Shown here one piece after another: positions 9,125-16,240 of a DNA stretch of 48,029 bases. The stretch comes from Paenibacillus tianmuensis (GTDB lineage: Bacteria > Bacillota > Bacilli > Paenibacillales > NBRC-103111), in assembly GCF_900100345.1 (NCBI RefSeq), contig NZ_FMTT01000049.1, positions 1-48,029 on the forward strand. Reading direction: 5' to 3'. Each line of letters begins with the position of its first letter. Positions within the stretch are counted from its first letter, which is position 1. A model generated the notes under the pieces. That model did not search any database and was not told the DNA's origin. It worked only from the letters and a program-made list of their open reading frames with translations. The position numbers and the translations under genes were made by a program.

Positions 9125-9994
9125 TCAGGCATGGGAAAAGCGCTTGCGATAAGCGCGCGGGGTCAAGCCTTCCATTTTGACGAAGCAGGACGTAAAATAG
9201 GCTGCTTGGTTGAATCCGACCTCTTCGGCCACCCGGGCGACTGGGAAGTCGGTTTGCAGCAGCAGCAGCTTGGCTTGCTCCAGCCGATAGCGCAGCAAAT
9301 ACTCGAAGGGCGAGCAGCCGAATTCCCGCTGCATGCAGCGCGCAATATACACGGGGTGAAAATTGAGCGCCTCCCCCAAGCTCTGCGCAGACACCGATTG
9401 TTTGAAATGCTGGCGCAGGTAGGACGCCGCCTGATCCGCCACTTCGGCTCCGGGAGGCGGCATTTCCGCTTGCAGCGAAGCGTTAAGCTGCTCCAGCACC
9501 TGCTGAAACAGCAGTTGATGCTTCCAGCGCGCCCAGTTGCGGTGCGACTCCTTCTCCAGCTCGCCGAGCTGCTGCATCGTCCGGTAGACGGACGTCGGCT
9601 TCAGCAGCTTGGCAAACTGGGGGAGCTGAATGGCGAAGGTTTGCATCGTGAAACTTTTTTCCTCTATCGGGACGGACGGCAGCACCGGTACTCCCTCCTC
9701 CGTCTCTCTCCACGCGCCCGTCGTGTTGAAATGCAGCCAATAATGCGCCGTATCCGTCGTGCACCCCTGCGGCGAATAATGGTGCCGGTCAGGGCGGAGA
9801 ATGATCGCGTGGCCAGCCGTAACTTCGTAGTAATCGCCGCCTTCCATAATATAAATGCAGCCTTCCTGTACGACGAGCAGATCGAACACGCCGATATTGC
9901 GCCGATTCGGATGCTTGCGCCCGGGCGCAATGATGCAGAAACCGCTGGCCAAATAGTGAGGCAGCGGCGGGGATGTAAATTCGAGAATTGGCAT
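9125..9994 (-). CDS. AraC-family regulator with N-terminal cupin
   Basis: A 289-residue regulator. The N-terminal half has a cupin/AraC-ligand-binding pattern with HPNRRNIGVFDLLVVQEG and AIILRPDRHHYSP. The C-terminal hundred residues hold two helix-turn-helix units, ending with GFNQAAYFTSCFVKMEGLTPRAYRK, the AraC signature. The start was set at the ATG at 9994 because AGAGGG lies 8 nt upstream; the GTG at 10003 is too close. It is divergent from the MATE exporter gene 130 nt away and convergent with the UvrA paralogue, so the exporter is its likely target. The ligand is unknown; many such cupin-AraC proteins sense sugars or small aromatic compounds. Confidence 0.9.
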   Translation of the reverse strand: MPILEFTSPPLPHYLASGFCIIAPGRKHPNRRNIGVFDLLVVQEGCIYIMEGGDYYEVTAGHAIILRPDRHHYSPQGCTTDTAHYWLHFNTTGAWRETEEGVPVLPSVPIEEKSFTMQTFAIQLPQFAKLLKPTSVYRTMQQLGELEKESHRNWARWKHQLLFQQVLEQLNASLQAEMPPPGAEVADQAASYLRQHFKQSVSAQSLGEALNFHPVYIARCMQREFGCSPFEYLLRYRLEQAKLLLLQTDFPVARVAEEVGFNQAAYFTSCFVKMEGLTPRAYRKRFSHA

Positions 9995-10081
9995 CGCTTT
10001 CACCCTCTTAGCATACGAAGTCAGGTTTGCAAATTGATAATTTCAGTTCGGATACTGATACATGCTTTCAAGTATACGCTC

Positions 10082-10087
10082 TATAAT
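10082..10087 (+). promoter_or_regulatory. -10 box of the MATE gene promoter
   Basis: A perfect TATAAT lies 36 nt upstream of the MATE start. The hexamer 17 nt before it, TACATG, is a poor -35 box, which fits a promoter needing an activator such as the divergent AraC protein. The 9995-10123 gap must also hold the araC promoter. Confidence 0.5.
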
Positions 10088-10123
10088 GTGATATGGGAAT
10101 ATGGCATCAGGAGGATACGGAAC

Positions 10124-11488
10124 ATGAATGACGACAAAAAGTTTACGCTATGGGTGCTCGCGTGGCCCATTTTTATTGAAATGTTTCTGCAGTTTTTGCT
10201 GGGTACAGCGGATACACTTATGGTCAGCCGCATATCGGACGGCGCCGTAGCCGTAGTAGGCATTTCCACGCAATTGTTTTCCGCCGTCACGATCTTGTTC
10301 ATGACGGTCGCCAACGGGGCCGGCGTGCTGATCGCGCAGAAGCTCGGGGCCCGCAAGCCGGAAGACGCTCGGACGGTAGCCATCATGTCGATCAATATAT
10401 CGGTCGTGATCGGGGCCCTGCTCAGCCTTGTGCTCTATCTTTTTGCCCGCGATATCGCCGCGCTGCTGCAGGTCCCGGCTGCTCTGCTGCCGATGGCCGA
10501 TACGTACATCTCCATCATCGGCGGAGGCATGACGCTGACCGCCGCCATGGCCGCTTTCAGCACGGCGATTCGCAATACGGGGAACACGCGCGGTCCGATG
10601 TATATCGCGATCGGGATGAACGTCATTCACGTTGTGCTGAACTACGCGTTTATTTACGGTGCCTTCGGCTTTCCGCAATGGGGGCTGGCCGGCGTAGCGG
10701 TCTCGACCCTTGTCAGCCGTCTGCTGGCCACGATTGTGCTCGCCTTCCTGTTCGTGCATTCGTTCGAGCGCCGGGTCGGCTGGAAAGACTTTCTGCGATT
10801 CGACCGCCCTTTGTTCCGCGAAACGATGCAGATCGGCTGGCCTATGGGTGTATCCTCAGCTTCGTGGGTATTCTCGCAGCTGATTCTGTTTTCGTTCATT
10901 GCGATGCTCGGGGCCAAGGAACTGGCGGCACGGACTTATATGAATACGATGGAGTCGTTTTGCTTCACGCTCGGGTTTTCCATCGCCATGGCTCTGCAAA
11001 TTCAGATCGCCCATCTTTTCGGGGCCGGACGGACACAGGAGGCGTACCGTGCCGCTTATCGGGGAATGTGGACGGGACTTGCGGTCGTCATGACCAATGC
11101 GCTGCTGCTGTACGTATTCGGCAGCAAGGCACTGTCTCTGTTCACCGTTGATGAGGAGATTGTGGCGCTCGGGGTTGCGCTGCTCGGCTTGAACCTGCTG
11201 CTGCAGCCGGGGAAAATGATCAATATGGCCATGGGCAACGCCTTAACGGGAATCGGCGATACCCGGTTCATTATGATTACCGGAGTGATCTCGCTCTGGC
11301 TGCTCGCAACGCCGATTTCTTACTACCTCGGCATTCGGCTCGGCTGGGGCTTGGCCGGAATTTATGTGTCGATGATCGCCGACGAATATTTACGCGGCTT
11401 TCTCGTTCTCCGCCGTTGGAAAAGCGGCAAAATGCTGCATCCGTCCGCAGCCTCGCCCGGGCGTCAGACCATCTCGGCACAAAGCTAG
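10124..11488 (+). CDS. MATE-family multidrug/toxin exporter
   Basis: A 454-residue integral membrane protein with about twelve hydrophobic segments in two similar halves, matching the MATE (MatE) family. These exporters move drugs or toxic metabolites out in exchange for Na+ or H+. Family-like segments include WPIFIEMFLQFLLGTADTLMVS at the N-terminus and the LNLLLQPGKMINMAMGNALTGIGDTR region in the second half. The open frame extends far upstream without stop, but the ATG at 10124 is the real start: AGGAGG (10109-10114) lies 9 nt before it and the family N-terminus begins there. It is divergent from the AraC regulator. The substrate cannot be read from sequence. Confidence 0.92.
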   Translation: MNDDKKFTLWVLAWPIFIEMFLQFLLGTADTLMVSRISDGAVAVVGISTQLFSAVTILFMTVANGAGVLIAQKLGARKPEDARTVAIMSINISVVIGALLSLVLYLFARDIAALLQVPAALLPMADTYISIIGGGMTLTAAMAAFSTAIRNTGNTRGPMYIAIGMNVIHVVLNYAFIYGAFGFPQWGLAGVAVSTLVSRLLATIVLAFLFVHSFERRVGWKDFLRFDRPLFRETMQIGWPMGVSSASWVFSQLILFSFIAMLGAKELAARTYMNTMESFCFTLGFSIAMALQIQIAHLFGAGRTQEAYRAAYRGMWTGLAVVMTNALLLYVFGSKALSLFTVDEEIVALGVALLGLNLLLQPGKMINMAMGNALTGIGDTRFIMITGVISLWLLATPISYYLGIRLGWGLAGIYVSMIADEYLRGFLVLRRWKSGKMLHPSAASPGRQTISAQS

Positions 11489-11499
11489 CGTGCACGGCA

Positions 11500-11533
11500 A
11501 AAGCCCGTCCGATTCGTCATTCGGACGGGCTTT
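11500..11533. terminator. Bidirectional terminator after the MATE gene
   Basis: A 13-bp perfect stem AAAGCCCGTCCGA with its complement encloses an 8-nt loop, 11 nt after the MATE stop. The stem ends in three Ts on both strands, so it can serve both the exporter and the convergent membrane protein gene. Confidence 0.8.
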
Positions 11534-11583
11534 CGCTTGGCGATAAGCGCAGGGATCAAAGCAGCCGTCATGCGAACCGCCGG

Positions 11584-12030
11584 TCAATCCGGCTTCGGTC
11601 CGCTGCCGGGCCGCTTATCCGGGTTGGCCCGCCGTCTTTTCACGAAAGCGGCGCGACCTCCCAGCAAGGCGGCGGGAATGATGGCTAAGAAGCCAATAAG
11701 ATGATACCATGAGGGAACCTCGGAGTGGCCGAATGAATAATAGAAGCCGATCGCGGCTCCCACAACGCCGATAATCGAAGCATGAAAATAAGCGTCCCGC
11801 TTCGCCACCGAAGCCGATACATACCCGCCGAGCCCCGTGCAGAACAAGCCGACAAGCAGGTAAATCATCAAAAGCGGCGTACTCGCATACACCTTGGAAA
11901 TCTCGCTCGGACCGATTTGATTGGACGTGATGTAGATCGTGCCGATCAAGAGCGAAGAGACGAACGAAGCGACCTGATCCACCATTATGCCGGCCAGTAC
12001 GCTGCCGAAATGTACGGTTTTCTTTTCCAT
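11584..12030 (-). CDS. Small membrane protein of unknown function
   Basis: A 148-residue protein with four predicted membrane segments (about residues 8-32, 52-76, 82-103 and 108-130) and a basic, proline-rich C-terminal tail (FVKRRRANPDKRPGSG), probably cytoplasmic. I do not recognise a named family with confidence. The start ATG at 12030 has an AGGAG about 12 nt upstream. A weak promoter may lie near 12105 on the minus strand (TATAGT). It stands alone between the MATE gene and doxX, both separated by more than 100 nt or by a terminator. Confidence 0.75.
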   Translation of the reverse strand: MEKKTVHFGSVLAGIMVDQVASFVSSLLIGTIYITSNQIGPSEISKVYASTPLLMIYLLVGLFCTGLGGYVSASVAKRDAYFHASIIGVVGAAIGFYYSFGHSEVPSWYHLIGFLAIIPAALLGGRAAFVKRRRANPDKRPGSGPKPD

Positions 12031-12163
12031 GATTGAGTAGGTCTCCTATAGTGATGTAGTGCGACTTCTTGTATAGGTGCTGCTACTATGCCTCCTACGT
12101 TCCAACTATACCATACTCCAATCCGGATCGACAGCGCACAATCTCGAAACAGCTCCAAGCGCT

Positions 12164-12568
12164 CTAGGCGCTCGCCCCTTCTGTGGTTCGCTTACGGAAC
12201 AAGCTATCCACCGCCAGCACACGGTTTCCGCTAATCAACAGGTGCAGGGACATGGCGAACAGCGCAAGATCGAACTCATACCCGCCGATAAATCCCTGCG
12301 ACAGCTTGACGGTCAGGATCGCGCCAAGCATAATGATCGAAAACAATGCGCCAAATACGCGCACGCCCAGACCGAGAATCATGCAAATGCCGCCGATCAG
12401 TTCGATGCCGCCGACCGCATAAGCCAGAAAACCGGGCAAGCCGATGCTTTGAAAGAAGCCTGCGGCTTTTTCAATCCCCGATTGAAATTTTTGCAGCCCG
12501 TGCAAAAGAAAAGTCACTCCCAATACGATACGTACAATCAAAGCTCCCCATTCAGAAAACATTGTCAT
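12164..12568 (-). CDS. DoxX-family membrane protein
   Basis: A 134-residue protein with four membrane helices, matching DoxX/YphA-type proteins. The hallmark LRIVLGVTFLLHGLQK-like N-terminal segment appears as ALIVRIVLGVTFLLHGLQKF, followed by GLPGFLAYAVGGIELIGGICMILG. DoxX proteins are linked to redox and oxidative or sulfur stress in several bacteria, but the activity is unclear. The ATG at 12568 is chosen for its AAGGAGG site 10 nt upstream; the earlier ATG at 12634 has none. About 107 nt upstream lies a palindrome identical in design to the one over the blaI promoter, so the BlaI repressor next door probably controls this gene. Confidence 0.88.
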   Translation of the reverse strand: MTMFSEWGALIVRIVLGVTFLLHGLQKFQSGIEKAAGFFQSIGLPGFLAYAVGGIELIGGICMILGLGVRVFGALFSIIMLGAILTVKLSQGFIGGYEFDLALFAMSLHLLISGNRVLAVDSLFRKRTTEGASA

Positions 12569-12674
12569 TTCACACCTTCCTCCTTGAATAAAATCCCATT
12601 TTATCAGGCTGATTCGAGGACCGCTTCCTTTCATCCGCCTTGCTTCATCCGATTCGCATCACCTCCTAATCATC

Positions 12675-12693
12675 ACACTACTTATTGTAGTGT
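12675..12693. promoter_or_regulatory. BlaI-type operator upstream of doxX
   Basis: A perfect inverted repeat ACACTAC-TTATT-GTAGTGT. BlaI/MecI/CopY repressors bind dyads built on TAC(A)/TGTA half sites, and the blaI promoter carries nearly the same 19-mer (14037-14055). On the minus strand the operator includes TACAAT, a good -10 box for doxX, though no clear -35 is seen. Confidence 0.75.
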
Positions 12694-12718
12694 CAGACGG
12701 CAAAAAAATGCGCCGTCC

Positions 12719-12746
12719 GGAAAAATAATCCGACCGCGCCGCGGTC
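12719..12746 (-). terminator. Terminator of the blaI-M56 operon
   Basis: On the minus strand GACCGC-GGC-GCGGTC forms a 6-bp stem with a 3-nt loop, followed by GGATTATTTTT. A second possible hairpin GACGGC/GCCGTC lies just beyond at 12695-12716. Confidence 0.7.
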
Positions 12747-12759
12747 CTTTCCTACACGA

Positions 12760-13608
12760 TCAGAGGGTAGCGAAGAAAAACATCGCGCCAAGCAAAAGCA
12801 CCGTATGGAATGAAATCAAGATCAGCTTCAGCGGCAATTTGAACGGAATCTCGGATTGCGGGTCCAAAATTAACTGAATACGGCAGTTGATCGAATTGTC
12901 TGCGAACGAGACGTAGGAAAATACCATCGTTTCCGACTTTCTGTACTTCAGGAGCTTCAGCAAGGCGCTGCCGATCTCTATGGACGAACCCAGTTGTTCG
13001 ATGGCATAATGATCCGCGAGCACCTCGCGAACGGTCCGGTATTTTTGGTGCACCCACCGTAGCAGCGGGACGTATCCCATGACCGACGAGCAGAGGGACA
13101 GCACGAACGTTTTGAGCGGATCGCCGTGCTTCCAGTGATACATTTCATGATGGATCACCGCCTCCAGTTCCCTCGCATCCAGCAGCCGGATCAAGCCCGT
13201 CGATAAAATGACCTTTGGGTTCAACAGGTTCATCGTAAACGCTCGCGGCTCGTCGCAGGCGACGACCAGAATCGGTTCGCCGCCGCCGCCGTACTGCCCG
13301 TTCAATTCTGCCGTCATCCGTTCGTCCCGTTTGCTTTGCAAGCGCCGGTACGTGCACCACGACGCCCATTGCTGCTGGACGATGAGTCCGACGGTCAGCA
13401 GCAGAGTGTAGAACACGACGATGTCGAAGGCATACTCCACGCCGTCCAAACCGTAAATGCTCGCCGTACTGGCGCAAAATTGGATAAGGTTATGCTTGAT
13501 TTCCAAGCCCAACAGCAAATGCAGCGCATACGCGACTATCTGGGACATGATCAGGCCCGAAAACCCAAGGCCCGTAAGGAACAGGATTCTGGAACGTTTT
13601 TCCCACAT
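12760..13608 (-). CDS. M56-family (BlaR1/MecR1-like) membrane metallopeptidase
   Basis: A 282-residue membrane protein with helices near residues 10-30, 60-80 and 255-280 and a zinc-protease motif HHEMYH (an HExxH motif) around residue 153, followed by a downstream glutamate in REVLADHYA. In BlaR1 this domain transmits the signal that leads to BlaI loss. Here there is no C-terminal penicillin-binding sensor domain: the protein ends soon after its last hydrophobic segment, far shorter than the roughly 590 residues of true BlaR1. The sensed signal is therefore unknown. The gene begins 3 nt after blaI, with AAAGGAA as ribosome site, a clear two-gene operon. Confidence 0.9.
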   Translation of the reverse strand: MWEKRSRILFLTGLGFSGLIMSQIVAYALHLLLGLEIKHNLIQFCASTASIYGLDGVEYAFDIVVFYTLLLTVGLIVQQQWASWCTYRRLQSKRDERMTAELNGQYGGGGEPILVVACDEPRAFTMNLLNPKVILSTGLIRLLDARELEAVIHHEMYHWKHGDPLKTFVLSLCSSVMGYVPLLRWVHQKYRTVREVLADHYAIEQLGSSIEIGSALLKLLKYRKSETMVFSYVSFADNSINCRIQLILDPQSEIPFKLPLKLILISFHTVLLLGAMFFFATL

Positions 13609-13611
13609 AGG

Positions 13612-14025
13612 CTATCTTTCCTTTTTCAGAGCTTGAATTTTTTGCTCCAACTGCTCAAGAAGCGCCGGGTCCGCTTCTTCCAGGGCGTCCAGCATATGGT
13701 TCACGACAAGCGGTCCGAATTCTTCAAGCAAATCGTTCGTCAGCTCTTTGGATTGGGTTTCGAGAAACTGCTCCAGCGATTGGGTAGGCTGGAATAAGGA
13801 GACGCGCCCTTCCGCTCTTTTGCGCAGCACACCCTTGTCCACCAGCCGGTTCATGACCGTCATCACCGTATTGAAATTGATTGCCTGCTCCTTGGCCAGC
13901 CTTGCCTGAACGTCTTTGATCGCCATCTCCGGACCATTCCACAGGATATGCATGATTCTCGCTTCCAGAGGTCCGAAGAAGCGGTTTAATCCGCTTTCGT
14001 TCGTCTTGAATGAATGAATTTTCAT
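13612..14025 (-). CDS. blaI: BlaI/MecI/CopY-family repressor
   Basis: A 137-residue winged-helix repressor. The family signature is present: LEARIMHILWNGPEMAIKDVQ, then NFNTVMTVMNRLVDKGVLRK and the RVSLFQP wing; the C-terminal half is a leucine-rich dimerisation region. BlaI proteins repress their own operon and targets until cleaved after signalling by an M56 protease. The partner protease gene follows after 3 nt. A sigma-A promoter overlapped by a 19-bp palindrome lies directly upstream, and the same palindrome precedes doxX. No beta-lactamase or mecA gene is nearby. The ATG at 14025 is the start; its ribosome site is weak (GAGGTG). Confidence 0.92.
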   Translation of the reverse strand: MKIHSFKTNESGLNRFFGPLEARIMHILWNGPEMAIKDVQARLAKEQAINFNTVMTVMNRLVDKGVLRKRAEGRVSLFQPTQSLEQFLETQSKELTNDLLEEFGPLVVNHMLDALEEADPALLEQLEQKIQALKKER

Positions 14026-14036
14026 GAAAACACCTC

Positions 14037-14074
14037 ACACTACCTATTGTAATGTTCGCAAAAGGCACCGTCAA
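14037..14074 (-). promoter_or_regulatory. blaI promoter with overlapping BlaI operator
   Basis: On the minus strand TTGACG (14074-14069) and TACAAT (14051-14046) are 17 nt apart. The palindrome ACACTAC-CTATT-GTAATGT (14037-14055) covers the -10 box and differs from the doxX operator at only two positions. This arrangement predicts autorepression. Confidence 0.85.
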
Positions 14075-14095
14075 GCTTACCGTTCGTTCCAACAA

Positions 14096-14138
14096 AAAAG
14101 CACGGCAAGGGGCGCATACGCCTCTGTACCGTGCTTTT
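14096..14138. terminator. Terminator at the end of the PTS operon
   Basis: AAAAGCACGG and CCGTGCTTTT form a 10-bp stem; inside it AGGGGCG and CGCCTCT add a second stem. On the minus strand a T run follows, 12 nt after the ptsI stop. The plus strand also ends in four Ts. Confidence 0.85.
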
Positions 14139-14149
14139 CCCCTTACATG

Positions 14150-15886
14150 CTACAAAAACTCGCGCAGCCAAGGAAGCTGCGTCTCGACCTCGCTTCGGAC
14201 CTCGTCCGGATCGCTCAGATCAAGCACCGCTTCCGCCAGCCTGCCCATCCCGCTCCGGTCAAGCTTCGCGATGAGCGCCCGCGTACGCGCCACGTGGACG
14301 CCGCTCATGCTGAACTCGTGCAGCCCCATGCCGAGCAAAATCGGCACCGCATGCGGCTGACCCGCCATCTCCCCACACATGCCGACCCATTTGCCTTCCC
14401 GCGCCGCCGCGCGGATGACCTGATCGATCAAACGCAGCACCGCTGGCTGAAGCGGATCGTTTAATTGGGCTAGCTTCGGATTCATCCGGTCGGCCGCCAT
14501 CGTATACTGCACGAGATCGTTCGTCCCGATGCTGAAGAAATCGACCTCTTTGGCCAACCGGTCCGCCATCAGCGCCGCTCCCGGGACTTCGATCATGATG
14601 CCGGTCTCCAGATCGTCCCGGAACGCCCGGCCTTCGGCCCGCAGCTCCGCCTTGGCCTCCTTCAGAACAGCCTTGGCCCGTCTCCATTCGCGGAGCGAAG
14701 CGATCATCGGGAACATGATCTTGATATTGGCCTCCGCGCTGGCCCGCAAGATGGCGCGAAGCTGCGTCTTGAACAGCTCCGGCCGGTCCAGGCAAATGCG
14801 GATCGCCCGGTAGCCAAGGAACGGGTTCTCTTCCTTCGGCAGCTCCAGCAGCGGCAGCTCCTTGTCCCCGCCGATATCCATCGTGCGGATCACGATCGGC
14901 GCCTCCGGTCCGAAAGCCCGGGCCGCCGCCGCATACGCTTCGTACTGCTCATCCTCCGTCGGCAGCGAATCGCGGCCCATGTACAGAAACTCCGTGCGGA
15001 ACAGCCCTACGCCTTCAGCCCCGCCGCGCGCGGCCGCTTCCGCATCGGCCGGCGAGCCGATGTTGGCGACGAGCTCGATGCTTGCGCCGTCCAGTGTCAC
15101 GGACGGGCAGTCTACAAACGCACGGTAACGCTCGGCCAACGCCTGCTGCTCGCTTGCTTTTTGGCGGTAAGCAGAGAGCTGTTCCTCTGCCGGAGCAACG
15201 AGCATGACGCCTTCGCGGCCGTCGATGACGAGCCGCTGGCCGTCCTGCACCTGGAACAGGCTCTCGCCCAAGCCGACGATCGCCGGAATGCCGAGCGAGC
15301 GGGCCAATATGGCAGAGTGCGACGTCTTGCCGCCGGAAGCGGTGACGAAGCCCGCCGTCGCTTTCGGATCAAGCTGGGCCGTCTGCGAAGGCGTCAGCTC
15401 ATCCGCGATCAGAATAAAGGGCTCATCCGTCAGGCACGTGTCCAAGGGCTCATCGGCATGGCGCAGCTTGCGAATCACACGGCGCGTCACATCGCGGATA
15501 TCCGCAGCTCTCTCCCGCAAATACTCGTCGTCCAGACTTTCCAGCAGCGAGACAGTCTCCCGCATCGCTTCGTCCAGCGCCGCTTCCGCCCGGATAAGCT
15601 CCTCGCGGATGATCGTCTGAGCCTTGCCGATCAACTCTTCATCCTGAAGGAACAGCCGGTGGCCGTCGAAAATTTCCGCTTCCTGCTCCCGGCCCCGGTC
15701 CGTCAAGTCCCGGCCGATCTCCTGCAGCTCCTCGTCCGCCCGGCGGATCGCCTCGGCCAACCGCACCAGCTCGGCATCCGTCTCTTCCGCCCGGATCGGA
15801 AGCCGTTCCGGCCGCTGCTCCTCCCGCATCACTTTCGCGACACCGATCGCAATCCCCGGCGCCGCGGCAACTCCCTGAAGCCGCAC
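14150..15886 (-). CDS. ptsI: PTS phosphoenolpyruvate-protein phosphotransferase (enzyme I)
   Basis: A 578-residue cytoplasmic enzyme I, of normal length. It takes phosphate from phosphoenolpyruvate and passes it to HPr. The phosphorylated histidine lies in GGKTSHSAILARSLGIPAIVG, and the PEP-binding C-terminal barrel shows FRTEFLYMGRDSLPTEDEQ, GTNDLVQYTMAADRMNPKL and a late cysteine in VGMCGEMAG. The start was set at GTG 15886: AAGGAGGGG lies just before it and overlaps the end of the HPr gene; the TTG at 15904 is upstream of that site. It is the last gene of the glcT-EIIA-EIICB-HPr-EI operon and is followed by a strong terminator. Confidence 0.95.
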   Translation of the reverse strand: MRLQGVAAAPGIAIGVAKVMREEQRPERLPIRAEETDAELVRLAEAIRRADEELQEIGRDLTDRGREQEAEIFDGHRLFLQDEELIGKAQTIIREELIRAEAALDEAMRETVSLLESLDDEYLRERAADIRDVTRRVIRKLRHADEPLDTCLTDEPFILIADELTPSQTAQLDPKATAGFVTASGGKTSHSAILARSLGIPAIVGLGESLFQVQDGQRLVIDGREGVMLVAPAEEQLSAYRQKASEQQALAERYRAFVDCPSVTLDGASIELVANIGSPADAEAAARGGAEGVGLFRTEFLYMGRDSLPTEDEQYEAYAAAARAFGPEAPIVIRTMDIGGDKELPLLELPKEENPFLGYRAIRICLDRPELFKTQLRAILRASAEANIKIMFPMIASLREWRRAKAVLKEAKAELRAEGRAFRDDLETGIMIEVPGAALMADRLAKEVDFFSIGTNDLVQYTMAADRMNPKLAQLNDPLQPAVLRLIDQVIRAAAREGKWVGMCGEMAGQPHAVPILLGMGLHEFSMSGVHVARTRALIAKLDRSGMGRLAEAVLDLSDPDEVRSEVETQLPWLREFL

Positions 15887-15888
15887 AG

Positions 15889-16170
15889 TTACCCCTCCTT
15901 CCAAGGCGGCGCTTCGGAATATTCGGCCAGAATGCGGCCGATCTCCTCCTGCGCCACTTCTTCCTGCTCTCCCTCGGTAATGAGTGTGACCGTGTCACCG
16001 TGCTTGGCGCCGATGGTGAGCACGTTTACCAAGCTTTTCGCGCTGACGCGTTTACCTGCTTTTTCTAAGAAGATGTCGCATTCCTTGTAGCGCCCGGCCG
16101 CCTCCACAATTTTTTTGGCGGGACGGACGTGAAGTCCTAACAGGTTTTGAACAATATAGTCGTTTTGCAT
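15889..16170 (-). CDS. ptsH: PTS phosphocarrier protein HPr (slightly atypical)
   Basis: A 93-residue HPr-family protein. The active-site histidine is His14 in GLHVRPAKKI, and a serine at position 46 (AKSLVNVLTIG) matches the regulatory serine site. Two features differ from the housekeeping Bacillus HPr. There is one extra residue between the histidine and the serine, and the IMGVM hydrophobic patch after the serine, which contacts HPr kinase and CcpA, reads LVNVL. It could be the only HPr or a dedicated second copy; that needs the rest of the genome. It lies between EIICB and EI in the PTS operon, and its stop is 3 nt from the EI start. Confidence 0.9.
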   Translation of the reverse strand: MQNDYIVQNLLGLHVRPAKKIVEAAGRYKECDIFLEKAGKRVSAKSLVNVLTIGAKHGDTVTLITEGEQEEVAQEEIGRILAEYSEAPPWKEG

Positions 16171-16240
16171 CGCTCTGCACTCCTTGTTCCGTATCGTTTA
16201 GTTTATATTTATCTATCTAAATGGTTGCCCGCAGGCAAAT

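Noticed and set aside
9110..10123. Long plus-strand extension of the MATE frame, covering the AraC gene
   Set aside because: The minus strand encodes a complete AraC regulator, and the MATE family start with AGGAGG is at 10124.
12077..12877. Plus-strand frame of 266 codons across doxX
   Set aside because: It crosses the doxX gene, an operator and a terminator, lacks a ribosome site and has low-complexity composition.
12760..14025. Beta-lactam resistance operon
   Set aside because: The M56 protein lacks a penicillin-binding sensor and there is no beta-lactamase or mecA-like gene.
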